Source: Coniferiporia sulphurascens (taxonomy: Eukaryota; Basidiomycota; Agaricomycetes; Hymenochaetales; Hymenochaetaceae). From it: a stretch of 64,000 bases of DNA. Positions 1-10,750 of this stretch are shown in pieces. The DNA lies in contig NBBA01000009.1 in assembly GCA_002794785.1 (NCBI GenBank), forward strand, positions 310,001 through 374,000, in the 5' to 3' direction. Both the position numbers and the translations under genes were made by a program. Under the pieces are notes generated by a model. It had not been told where the DNA came from and did no database searches. It worked only from the letters and a program-made list of their open reading frames with translations. Position 1 is the first letter of the stretch. Each line of letters opens with the position of its first letter.

Positions 1-444
1 GACTCATATTCTTTGATAGCGTTGGTACTCAGGGGATGATAGCGGCAAAAGCGTTTGATCATGGTATCGACCCAAACGCTCTTCCTCAACGGTATTTTCG
101 GCTTACAGGGAAAAACAGTTTCAGATTTGCTTCATGACGCGTTTGAGACGATTGAATCGTGCGGGTGCCTTGACGGATGCGCGGAATGTCAGTGCACTTC
201 CTGAATTTATCATTATGCCTAACCCAGAGGATGATCTACTTTAGGCATCCGGAGCTCATACTGCAAGGAAGGGAATATCGTTTCTTCAAAGATTGGGGCA
301 CAGATCGTCATTCGTGGTATCCTTGGTCTACCCATAGACATCGACGCTATCCCGGATGCAACGCAAATCGGAGCCGATTCTATTATTGAAGCTGGGCCTG
401 TTCGTGCGGTTGAAGGTGTAGAGATTGAATTGTATACCGACTAG
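1..444 (+). CDS. Hrq1/MrfA-type ATP-dependent DNA helicase, C-terminal fragment
   Basis: This is the last part of a 3'-5' DNA helicase of the Hrq1 (RecQ4-like)/MrfA family, which acts in DNA crosslink repair; the 5' part lies outside the window. Exons are 1-63, 125-187 and 245-444, and frames join across 61- and 57-base introns. The peptide reads as the DUF1998 zinc-binding region: FFDSVGTQG, then AAKAFDH, then the cysteine cluster CGCLDGCAEC followed by YCKEGN, then SKIGAQIVIRGILGLP. This order (aspartate-glycine strand, four-cysteine module, SKxGAxIV) is how I recognise the family. The stop TAG is at 442-444. The helicase motor itself is not visible. The assignment rests on remembered family motifs and is fairly secure for the domain, less so for the exact orthologue. 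Confidence 0.8.
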
Positions 445-3321
445 AGCTTAGGCAGAAGTACGTGTAATGGATGTGCACGGCTTTTTCCGTCAATCTTGTG
501 CTTACTTTGTACGGACGCCAACCCCGAACGAAGCAGAAATGGTTTGTGATGTGGTCAGAAGTTATAACACATCGGAGAAACAAGTGGAATAGTGAGTGCC
601 AATAGTATCAGTTTTGCCGTGTAATGCGGACAACCAGCCCGCCAGTATTTACCCCTCAGTCGATAAAAGAATTGCATGTTCCCACTCCGGCCCGCAAACC
701 CGTCCCATCGGAAACTCTGTACATCTGCGCATCGGACTGTCAGTTCCGAACGAAAAAAAGTCGGAAGGCCATTTTTATCTTCCGAGTATCTGCGACAAGG
801 TCGGTGCAACACCAGTGGCCGTTGGGCCGCAGTTCTAATTTTATTGCGCATCGTGCCCTTCTTCTACTTCCTCCCTTCCGATTCCTCCCCGCACTGGCAA
901 CGGGTGGAGTACTAGTACTTCTACGAAGGGGCGATAGGGGTAGATTTTGAGTTCCGGACGGTGAAGGTTTGCTGCAAGTTTCTGGTCTGCTTTGGCTAAT
1001 GGACAATGCACCGGGAAGTTCAGCAGGAACGCAAATTACGCTCAATCAAAAAAGGGGTGTTTTCATTTTTCTTGCCCCTAATACAGCCATAACTGGTATT
1101 CCATTTACCATGAGCGACTCTCGACGGATATGTCATAACTACGAAACTGAACGAGTGCCGAATGAGGCAGCCCGTCCGCGATAGTAGGGAGATCGCCATG
1201 ACGCCACGTGGCCCGATGCCAAGACAGCTAGCCGGGAGTCGGGTGCTTCCGCCAGTGCTTTGCTTTAGCCGTTCCCACGATATCGGAGCGGACCGTCTGA
1301 GCACTGATAAGGTTTGTGGGACAATCGGGAACAGCCGGCTATCATCGCGCACTAGAACGTACGTAGCGGTGTGCTCGTCCCCGGAACCCGGCCTCGTAGA
1401 CTTGCGCCCTGTGATAGTGCGTATATGCGCTCATATGGTACCACCCGGCAGAGGGCGAGCATCGCAACCATTATCTCCTTCCTCTTGGTACTCGCTGCCG
1501 ACTCCCAGACGTTAAATTGTTAACTTTGGCGATGCGATCTCCCGCCCGTGAGGTTAAAATAAACTAAACTTGTCGAGATACCCCATCTCATTTCATCTCG
1601 TCTCTCGCGAACCAAAATTAATCCCCACTCCAGCCGCTCGAGGAGCAGTGAAATTAGGGACGGCGGCCGCCGTCACGGTGCAACCCAATTACCGCATACT
1701 TTACTACAGGCTACACGCCCGCTCACACGCACCCATACCGACACACGCTAAAGACACATTTATTAATTGGTATAATTCGTCCCAGCGCAGCTACCCGCAA
1801 TCCATCCAAGCGCTATCATATCACGTATCGCGATCGATATGAAAGCCGAGGGGGAAACACGGGCGTCCGCCAGCCATCTAGGCCAGCCATAAGTACGTGT
1901 ACAACAATAATAAAAAGCGTCCTGACTCCTGATCCCTGGACGGACGGCGGCACCTCTGTTGAGATCCTGGCGAAGTTTTCGCCCCGGATTTCTGGATGTC
2001 CTCCCCCGCCCGTCGACCGGAAGAGTCGCGCCGAGCTTTAATGCCCGTTAGTGTGCCTCCTGGCAGACAGCAGACTATTGCGGTAAAGCCGTGTAAACGG
2101 AAAAAATGCTTCCGTGCGAGGGAGGAGACTCGTGTCTATCACGATGCGGCCGTACTTTTCCTCCTAAGACTAGCACCGGTACAGGGGCACAGAGAAGCAG
2201 AGGAGCTAATGTAGAGAAGCATACACACGTATGTTTGGCCACAGGTATTTAAAAAAGCACCATGTGAGTAGATATTTTATGCCGACTGCCGACCTCACTT
2301 CCGTGGATATGTATGTGGGATTATATACAAGTTGGGACAGATATCGGAACAGGGTGGAGATGATGTTACAGTAATGAGACAACGCGAGGGCATCGTACGG
2401 CTGCAGGTAGCAAGTAAGATAGTACGCGTAGCGGGTCAATAAGTCAATGATCGAAGGGAACGAGTGAGATGAGTAAGGAAAGAGAAGGAGAGGAAGTTGA
2501 GATGGATAAATAGATAAATAGAGAAGGGGCATTGAATACCAAGAATAGGGCAAGAGCTTCTGTTTGACTGTTATCCACGGTTAGAAAGAAGGAGGATCAT
2601 CTATGAGGCGAATATATACGAAGAAAGGCAGCAAAAACCCCTTGAAGGAGGGCAGTTTTGGGCTCCAACGCCCCAAGATTCTAGTGAATATACGCTAGTA
2701 GTAGTTGGACAGTGCGCATGACCAGCCCGCAGCGGGCAGGTGATGGATGATGGCGAGCGAGTGCATATACGAAAATGAATATACTTATGGCCGGGTTTGA
2801 CGGAGAGATCCATGGAGTTGACTAGTTAGCCGCGATGGTCCGTCCGCCAACGCCAGCTCCGGCTCCTGATAGCGGCTTGCGGAAACGTCCTTGATTGCGT
2901 AATTGGAAAGACGAAGTGACGCGTTGTAATGCGCCCCGCCCACCCGCGTGTTTGAAATGCCCGCGGTCGGGCTGCGGAAGATGTCATTATTGACGTGTAT
3001 TTCCCCTTTTTATCTTCAGTCGTCCGCGAGAACCCCAGCTCGGTCCCCCGGCGCGACTCCTCCGTCCCTGTGCCACCCCTTATCCTCCACCTCCACCCCC
3101 GTTCCCATCCCCTCCTGCAAGCTGTGATATGTAATACGTACAGTATCGCCTCCTCGGCAACGCATAAGTCTGGTGAGATAATCTCGAAAGCAGGAAAAGC
3201 AAATAATTATAGTTGTCCGTTCAAGACGTCCGCTTCCTTCCCTCTCCGGGTCGTGACACGTAAAGTGAGAACATGCTGTTTGGTCGGTAAAAGAATTAAA
3301 GTGTATTGTGGTGTGGCCGTC
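445..3321. other. Long gap with no recognisable gene
   Basis: About 2.9 kb between the helicase end and the 3' end of the HSP20-like gene. Open frames here are short and low in family-like sequence, and none joins to another through plausible splice sites. A CACGTG hexamer lies at 1205-1210. A short open frame right after the helicase stop (about 452-590) looks mildly coding but could not be attached to any gene. I see no tRNA or repeat. Confidence 0.5.
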
Positions 3322-4298
3322 TTACGGCCTCATTTGTGGCGGGCGCGGGGACGAGTAGTTCAGTCGCTTCACTGTCACAGTTAGCACGCCATTTGTATAG
3401 CTTGCATGTATACCACCCATGTCTGCGTCGCGGTCGAACTGCACCTGCCACTCATGATGACCTACAGAGCCACGAGGTGAGTGGCCGGAAAATGACTGGT
3501 CGTGTAAATGCCATTAATACGTACAGTCTTTCTCCAAGTCCCACCGATCAGCAACGATGTCCAATATATTCCCTTTCCGCGCCGCGATAGTGATGCAGTT
3601 CGAGTCAAAGCCAGGGCCAATCGCAGCGGCGAGAATATATTCCGTAGGGGTATTGTCTATCCGCATTTGGGCGCTACTGCCTTGCGGGGTGGGCGCGCGC
3701 GTGCTTCGCAGAAGCTGGAACGACGCGGGTGATGTAGTCACTGTCGGCGACGCGACGAACGAAGTCGGCGACAATGGAGAAGAAATGTAATGTCCACCGT
3801 GAGACTTGGGATGGCGTGCCATCCCGGCAAGCTGCTGCCCCTGAGTAACAGGGTATGCACCCTGCACAGGCGGGAAGTACGCCTCCTCCGGATAAGACTC
3901 GGCGGAACCGGGGCTAGTCGAGAGAGGGGGTGTAGAGGGAATCTGCACCTGCCAGTGGTGCCCTGCGCGCGCGGAGGACGACGCACCCACCTGGGCGATG
4001 TAGGGTGTCTGGTCACGCCGCATGCAGCTCTCCCCCTGCCGTGGGCCTGTGTACAAGTTGTGTATTTGGAGATGGTCAGTCCAGTGGGGGAGGCAGCGGG
4101 ATGGCGAGGCTACCTACCGACGCTCGAGTATCTGTCCGGATGGGCCGAGTAGGGCGTGGCAGCGCCGTCGGGCTGGGGACGCAGCTGCTCCTGGCTCGTC
4201 GACGAGGAGAGGGCAGTCCGGACGTAAAGGGGAACAGTGTTGCCGCGGACGAGCGGAGGGCGCGACGTATGTGCCTGCGGAGAAAGATCTGCCATCAT
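3322..4298 (-). CDS. HSP20/alpha-crystallin-like domain protein with long disordered N-terminus
   Basis: The predicted protein has 280 residues from three exons: 4118-4298, 3525-4046 and 3322-3461 (frames join through 71- and 63-base introns). The first ~185 residues are rich in Ser, Pro, Gln and Gly and look disordered. From about residue 187 the sequence has an HSP20/CS-like beta-sandwich pattern: RIDNTPTEYIL, ITIAARKGNILDIVADRW, then HHEWQVQF and the closing strand NGVLTVTVKRL. The last-exon match to the family's GxLxVxVPK strand is what convinced me. The protein ends ten or so residues after that strand, as is usual for small heat-shock folds. Start is the first of two tandem ATGs at 4298; the second is one codon later. 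A chaperone or adaptor role is inference; no catalytic site is expected. Confidence 0.7.
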
Positions 4299-4990
4299 CG
4301 ACAAGTTCGCGCAGGACACGAACACTGGCAAGAGGAGACGACGATGAGCGTGTCTGAAATTTTTAAGAGAAAAAGAACGCGAAAAGGGCGTGCTGGACGA
4401 GGAGGAGAGGCAAGAGCACGCACAGGGCAGCCTTGAAGGAGAGAAAGTTTGGGTGGCCCGTCCGGACCTGATGGCGTCCTAGGGTCAGGAACACTTTAGC
4501 CGACCGGTTACATTAGCCTAATATGATAATACGCGAATAAACAAATACAATATACATAATGCAATCAAACCTAGCCTGTAGTAAATCCTACATATAGTAC
4601 AAACCGGCGCTGGCCGTGATGCGACTTTAAGCTGAACGACTGAATTGCAGATGACTGATCATTCTTTCAATTAGGAGTTGCTTGTCCGCCCGGTTCTCAC
4701 CTCTTCCGCATCCGTTAGTATTGCAAGGGCCACGTTCCTCAGTGTTTGGCCGAATATACTAAATAAACGTGCCTTCCCATGCAGAGCGTGGGTGACCGTC
4801 ACGCAATTTGTCACATGTACACCCCCACTTCGGGTCTCGGGGTCGCATCATCCCCAGACGATGATCTCATGACCTCCATCCGAGGCGAGTCGAGGAAACC
4901 GTTTCGGACGCTGTTCGCCCTGCCGCCCTGCTACCTCAAGCTCGTCTAGGCACTACTTCGAAAAGTCCGTTTGGCCATCCAAGTTGAAAG
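4299..4990. promoter_or_regulatory. Divergent intergenic region (HSP20-like / HIBADH)
   Basis: This 692-base gap separates the starts of two divergent genes and should hold both promoters. It is AT-rich around 4500-4600. I see no gene and no clear TATA box or consensus heat-shock element. Confidence 0.4.
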
Positions 4991-6343
4991 ATGAGGTTCA
5001 CACCAGCATGTCGCAATCTTCGAGCAGCTCGAAGGCAGCTATCGACACATGCATCGCGCGCGGCAAGCATCAGCTTCCTGGGTCTCGGACGGATGGGGTC
5101 CGAAATGGCATTTAACTTGTTCTCGAAGCGCCATGCGCTGGCGGCCAATTCTAGCTTTGTCGTTTGCGATGCCGTTCCTGAGGCCGCACGTGTATTCACC
5201 AGCAATCTCAAGCATCACTTTCCTGGATGTCGAGTTCGCATAGTTAACACGCCCGAAGAGTGAGTGCGAGTGCGCTTTTAGCAGTTCTTGTCTACAGGAT
5301 GCTCACTCGTCCTAACGTTTATTGAATCTGGCACCCTACTTTGGCTAATCGTTTGTACGGCCTCAATTCGATTTCAGGGCTGTGTTGGCCTCGCAGACTG
5401 TTGTCACGATGCTTCCGTCCTCCCCACAGGTGCAATCTGTTTATGTTGGGGAGAACGGGATTCTCTCGGCTCTGCGAGCTCTTCCCAAGGAGGAGGTGCA
5501 AGGGACACTATGCATCGACTCGACAACATTGGACATAAATGTAGCAAGGCAGGTATCTTCGGATGTGATCGAAGCAGGCGCTCAAATGGTTGATGCGCCG
5601 GTCTCTGGAGGTACGAAGTTGTTCCTGGAAGCTTTGGCGGGTCTCCCTTACATGAAACGACAGGCGTAACAGGCGCGAAAGCTGGAACGCTCACTTTCCT
5701 CGTCGGCGGACCGGAGACCACATTCGCCCTCGCAAAGCCGTTTCTCGATTGTATGGGAAGACGAATAGTCTATTGCGGCCCTGCCGGATCCGGGTTGGTT
5801 GCAAAAATATGCAATAACCTAATGCTCGGCGTGCAACAGGTTGTCACTGCAGAGGTAACTCTTGTCAGCTGAAGGCCCATGAGCACGTATTTACGACTGC
5901 TCTTCTTCGATAGGCGATGTTACTCGGCCAGCGTTTGGGCGTGAAGGCGGATGTGCTAGCAGACGTCATCGGCAGCGCAACCGGTGCGTGCTGGTCCTTG
6001 TCGGACAACAATCCCGTTCCAGAGGCTGTGCCCGACAAGTCACCACCCAGCAAGCGAGGCTTCGACGGTGGATTTGCAACGGCGCTTATGCTAAAGGTAT
6101 GCCGGGGCGACGACGCTGATGTTGCAAGGTGTAGCAGTCACTGATTTCCTCATCTCTTGGGCGCGTTAGGACATGAGTCTCGCGTTAGAGAGTGCAAGCC
6201 GAGTTGGGAGTGCACTCCCTTTGGGCACAGCAGCGCGAAGTATTTACGAGGAGATGATGGAAAGCGAACCCGAACTTGTCCGGAAAGATTTCTCGTCCGT
6301 GTATCGGTATCTGGAGAAGAGCCCGAGGCCATCGGAGATTTAG
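4991..6343 (+). CDS. 3-hydroxyisobutyrate dehydrogenase, mitochondrial
   Basis: Oxidises 3-hydroxyisobutyrate to methylmalonate semialdehyde with NAD+ in mitochondrial valine breakdown. Five exons (4991-5259, 5378-5610, 5664-5854, 5914-6096, 6170-6343) give 349 residues, close to the eukaryotic family length. The N-terminus is Arg/Ser-rich with few acids, as expected of a mitochondrial presequence. The Rossmann motif is SFLGLGRMGSEMA; the substrate signature is DAPVSGGVTGAKAGTL; the catalytic-lysine helix is GSGLVAKICNNLMLG; the C-terminal domain has NPVPE and the conserved KDMSLALE-type helix. The second intron acceptor was set at 5663 because it restores the VSGGVTGAKAG motif. It is divergent from the HSP20-like gene. 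Confidence 0.93.
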
Positions 6344-6861
6344 TTAGTAATGTAGTTAGTAATGAATATACCAATTAGGGATTTTGATTATTAAGTCAAG
6401 TGCGTGGGAACATACGCTATAAAGCTAGCCAACTACCATATTAGTCGAATTTTTTGGATCCGTCGTTCGGCTTCACTCACTTTCTTTCCACCATCATCTC
6501 GCTCTAGATACCCGGCCGTAGTCCTCGTCCTCGCCTGCGCTTTCAGCTAGTATCCTCGACACTCTCATTTTAACCTCCATTTTTTCATCTTTTCTCGATT
6601 GTATTAAGCGAAATCGAAGTGAAAGCCGCCGGCTGCTGATTCCTGACAACCCGTGCCTATCTGGGATTGCGAAACCAAGCCAGCCAGCAACAAGCCCCTC
6701 GGTCCCCCTTTCCTTTACGTCTTACGCTTACGACGGCCGTTCACGCCTTGCTTCTGATTCGATCATCCTTGGCACCCCTCTAACCTCTCCAAAGTCGGCC
6801 GTCACCTCCTCCTATATCTGTGCTATCTTCTGCATACTCTCCCTAAGATCGCATCCGCATA

Positions 6862-8811
6862 ATGTCTACTGAAAAACCCAGTGTAGTTATCTTCGGTACG
6901 TGAACGTTTGTACATCTCCGATCACCAATGTATGCTTATTTACTGCTCTCGCGCGGCGGCTCCTACCTCCTATCCTCCACTTTTTGGCAGGTGGCCTCAA
7001 TACCTGGTCGCGCAGATTCGCTCTCTTCCTCATTCCGGAGAATGGGGAGCCACTCGTGTCCGTAAGTTCGATCTCGCACATATCGGTACAATCGGCTACT
7101 AAGTCTCACCGTCAGCATCTGCGCATCGTTGATAAATTCTCAGTCCGCCCTCCCACCACGTTAGTACCTCATCTTCGTAACTTCTTGTCTTCACTGCTTA
7201 GATTCTACTTTGACGAATGTACAGATACCTCGGCGCGAACTTCCTGCCGCTGCTGGAGAACCCTAATGTCGAGTACAAACAGGCCAACCTGACCATTCCG
7301 AGTTCGTGTTTCTGTATTGTCATGTCTGGCGAATGCTGGCACTGATTGAATGCGCGTATGCATTCGCCGCCCTGTCGTAATTAGCCACTGTCAACAAAAT
7401 GTTCGATCCCCCTGAAGGTCAAGCACCTTACTCCTATGTCTTTGATTTGACTGGCGAGGTCAGACATGACCGTCCTGATATGGTAGGTTTACCCGAGGCC
7501 TATTCTATTTTCATAGACGACACTCGCCGAATGTCTGTTTGTTTATGATGCTCCTCCCGGATGTATAGGTCCAGATACAGCAGACATTAAATGTCGCACG
7601 ATTACTTGGCGAGGAGGCGGCGAGGCGCGACATAAAGGCATATGTGCGGATAACCCATCCCTTTTACGAAACATCAGACAAGGGCCAACATGACGAGAAG
7701 GCGAGCGTGAAACCCGCGGGTGTCCGGGGCGTGTGGTGGCACGAGACGCTACGTGCGCTTGCAGCAATCGAGAAGTGCGTGTGCTCTGCGGATCTGTTCA
7801 TTTATTTCGTTCTGATCACATGATTTGCCCTTGTTGCAGTTTGAACCTTGTCATCTTGCGTCCTGGGCTCGTTTACGGACCGTATGTCGAATATGGCATC
7901 TGTAAGCCAATATATTTATGTTTGACCCTTTTTGATACTAAAATCATGTCAGTGACGACAACGATGACCGTTGCGTCAGTGTATGGCTACCTCAAGAAGC
8001 CAATGAAGGGATTGTAAGCGACTTTTAAACCTGGTGATTTGCTCGTCAGTTCTGATCTCCTTCGCCCCAATTTCTGCAGATGGTCTCCGGGCAAAAATCC
8101 TATGAATACTGTTCACGTTGCCGATGTCGCGGGCGCAGCTTATGCTTTGGCCGTTTGGATGGCGAAGGAGGGTCGAAAGCAAGGCGATATCTTGGCCGGA
8201 GAGGAGATTCAAAGCAACGACAAGAGTAAATTAAAGGCGGATGACGGACATAACCTTCCGGACAATGGAAAGAAATTGGTTGCCCCGCTTTTCAACCTCG
8301 TGCGTAATCCACGACTTAAAGGGATTTAACGCCCTTGGAATTATTGATCGGACTTTACCCCTCAGGTCGATGAGTCCAACAGCACGCTTTTTTCCATCGG
8401 TACGGAAATTTGCAGCATGTTCGGCACAACATTCGGTTTCCACGATTTTTTCTTGACAGCCTTGGCAAAGGTAATTTTGACCATTCTCATGCGCCAAACG
8501 ATATTTAGACTTTCCATGCACAGCTCAGCAAGCTGTCTGAATCGGTCATAGAGGACATTAACGAGGAACATGTAGGCGGGTGGACCGAAATGATTACGGC
8601 GTCTAATCCCCCGATACCGAAGACGCCGCTTTCTGCATACATGGACGAGTCCGTACTGCAGAAAGTAGTCGTTGCATTCAACGCGGACAAGATCAAGAAT
8701 GTTGTCGGGTACACGCTTAAGCACCCACAGTTCTCGCAGACCGAACTCAAGGACGTCGTCGACAGATGGAAGGCAGAAGGTAGTTGGCCGAATGTCGAGT
8801 CCACATCGTAA
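6862..8811 (+). CDS. NAD-dependent epimerase/dehydratase-like (SDR) protein
   Basis: Eleven exons (6862-6895, 6991-7061, 7116-7159, 7225-7301, 7385-7482, 7569-7774, 7840-7901, 7953-8013, 8080-8299, 8366-8470, 8524-8811) encode 421 residues. The start region SVVIFGGLNTWSRR is a Rossmann nucleotide-binding strand and turn in the extended-SDR/NmrA style. Further landmarks are YVFDLTGE, LVILRPGLVYGPYVE (a typical epimerase segment after the active-site region) and NTVHVADVAGAAYA (the family's substrate-side motif). The protein matches a widespread fungal family of epimerase-like proteins without an assigned substrate. I cannot see a clean YxxxK, so the catalytic competence is open. All eleven exon junctions keep frame. 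The substrate and pathway are unknown. Confidence 0.82.
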
Positions 8812-9407
8812 TTATCTTAATCAATATTTCTATCTGGTTTTTTCTTTCTTCGTTTTCTCTTTAACACCCCTTTCTGTCTTTTATCTTTTTTCCTTATCGT
8901 CACACGTCCTCTCAAGCGCAGCGCTTACGCAAACTTAAGGTCCTTACGAAAACGTACCTCTTCTCGTCTTCTCGTCTTCCGTCCCTTCCCCTTTTCTTTA
9001 GATCGTCACCACGATATGTCTCCCCGATCGTGCAATGTCGGGTTGCCTCTCATAATTTTCCGCTTGGACGCGAAAGAGGGCGTACGACTATGTATAATTA
9101 ATCATCTAATACTGAACAATGACACTGTATGCGCGTTTCTTTCCCACCGAATCCCAGCTGTGTGCTGCGACACGGTGAGAACGTGATAGCCATGGACGGC
9201 AGTGAGGATTTCATAGCGCCTCTCACGGGGCTACGTACACGCCGATGTCTTTCGTTTCGTGTGCTTGGCCCATCATTGCCTAATCCCACAATGTGCCACG
9301 TATGCTGCTGTACGCTACTTATGTTCCGGCGGCTGAACGGTCTCGCTTTTTCACCAGTTCGAACCATCAGATTTGTGTAGAACGCAGACGACGGGTCATA
9401 GCTAGAC
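8812..9407. other. Intergenic region, 3' flank and promoter
   Basis: The 596 bases between two co-oriented genes begin with long pyrimidine-rich tracts (about 8820-9000). No gene or RNA is visible. The distal part is presumed to be the promoter of the b561 gene. Confidence 0.4.
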
Positions 9408-10588
9408 ATGTCCGCTAAGGCAACTACTCGTGTCAGGATGGTGCAGTCGGAGCCATACGCGCGCGAAAGTGTTGACCTAAGTTATCAGCCTGCCGGCACT
9501 TCACAGTTGCCACTGGAGGAAAAGCCCACAGACACAAGACGCGAAGGGCGGCAGGGTGACGGCCTCGCCAAGCTCGTTGCTGTGGTGGGCGTTTTCATAC
9601 TTTGCTGATTGCGTGGTGCTCACAGAGTTGGTTTGTGCTAGGTGTCCATAACTGTGCGTCTAGAGTCAGAAAAAACGGGTAGAGGCTAATTGTCTACCAC
9701 CATGTACAGATTTCTGTCGTATACACGATCTTTCTTATTCTCTCGAGCAACCCGCGTTCGTTGTCATGGTTTGCATACCACCCGCCATTGCAGATGCTCG
9801 GGATCGGTCTCTTCACTTACGGTGTGCAGTCTAGCTTGTAACCCAGGCGTTGAATGAAATCTAAGACCGTTTCCGACCGCAGGTATTCTGACCCTTCAGC
9901 CGACGAATCAGCCTAAGAGCAAGGCGGCAGGGCTCGTCCGGCACCAGCTTTACATGCTTTTGACGGGGCTACCCGTCCTTGGGCTAGGGACCTGGGTGAT
10001 TTACTACAATAAGGAAATTAACGCCCGACCTCATTTCACATCCTGGCATGGGGTATGCATCTTTCCTGTTTTCTTCCTTTTATTGTGATGGAGTTCGCTA
10101 AACGCTTGGTTTTTTCCCCCCTTCTTTCCCTCCTTTCTTGACTGCGCTCTGTTGCGGTCGATGTGTCAGACTATCGGTATTATAACAATCGGTTGGATGT
10201 GCGTGCAAATCCTTGTCGGTGGTGGAACTGTTTGGTTCGGGGGTGTGGCGTTTGGCGGCGGCATGAAGGCTAAAAGCATGTGGAAATATCACCGGTGAGC
10301 GCTCGTGCTTCACTAGCCTTTTCAACGACCGACCAATATTTCAGAATGTCGGGATACCTATTATATCCTCTATTTTTGTACGCAGCACACCTAGGGGGTG
10401 CATGGTCCACGTTTTCCAACAGCCACGCCAGCCACATTATGCGTCTGATTGCTTACTCTATCGGTCCTGCCGTTGCTCTGGTTGCTATTTATAGTAGAGC
10501 GAGGTTCGTACCCTTCCTTATTTTGTTTTCGTCGTATTTCCTGTGAGCTTATTGTTCCTGCAGGCTATCGAAGATGAAGTTATTTTGA
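9408..10588 (+). CDS. Cytochrome b561-type transmembrane protein
   Basis: Predicted 255-residue multi-span membrane protein. Exons: 9408-9584, 9710-9821, 9883-10052, 10170-10294, 10345-10503 and 10564-10588. The first ~55 residues are polar. They are followed by about six hydrophobic helices that carry the b561 pattern: FAYHPPLQMLGIGLFTYG, then LTLQPTNQPKSKAAGLVR, HFTSWHGTIGI, WKYHRMSGYLLYP and HASHIMRL. The spaced histidines are candidates for the two haem pairs of ascorbate-dependent transmembrane electron carriers. No DOMON domain is present, so it is the membrane-only type. The first donor is uncertain: the 125-base intron is longer than its neighbours, and GTGGGC at 9585 was chosen because it keeps frame and makes one continuous first helix. 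Confidence 0.8.
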
Positions 10589-10750
10589 TATCTTTTCTTT
10601 CTTTCGATATCGCGCTTATCTATCCGATGGATTTCGTTCTGTATATTATTAAGATGGGTGGTGCGGTCGCATCTAATCAATGAATATAAATATTATTGGA
10701 CAGAGGGAGGTATATGCAGCGTGTTGGAATGCGAAGAAAATTTATAGCTG
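10589..10750. other. Convergent 3' gap
   Basis: A 162-base AT-rich gap between two genes that end toward each other. It probably contains both polyadenylation regions. Nothing else seen. Confidence 0.4.

Noticed and set aside
452..590. Possible extra C-terminal exon of the Hrq1-like helicase
   Set aside because: The DUF1998 region already ends naturally at 444, and joining would need an unconvincing intron across the stop.
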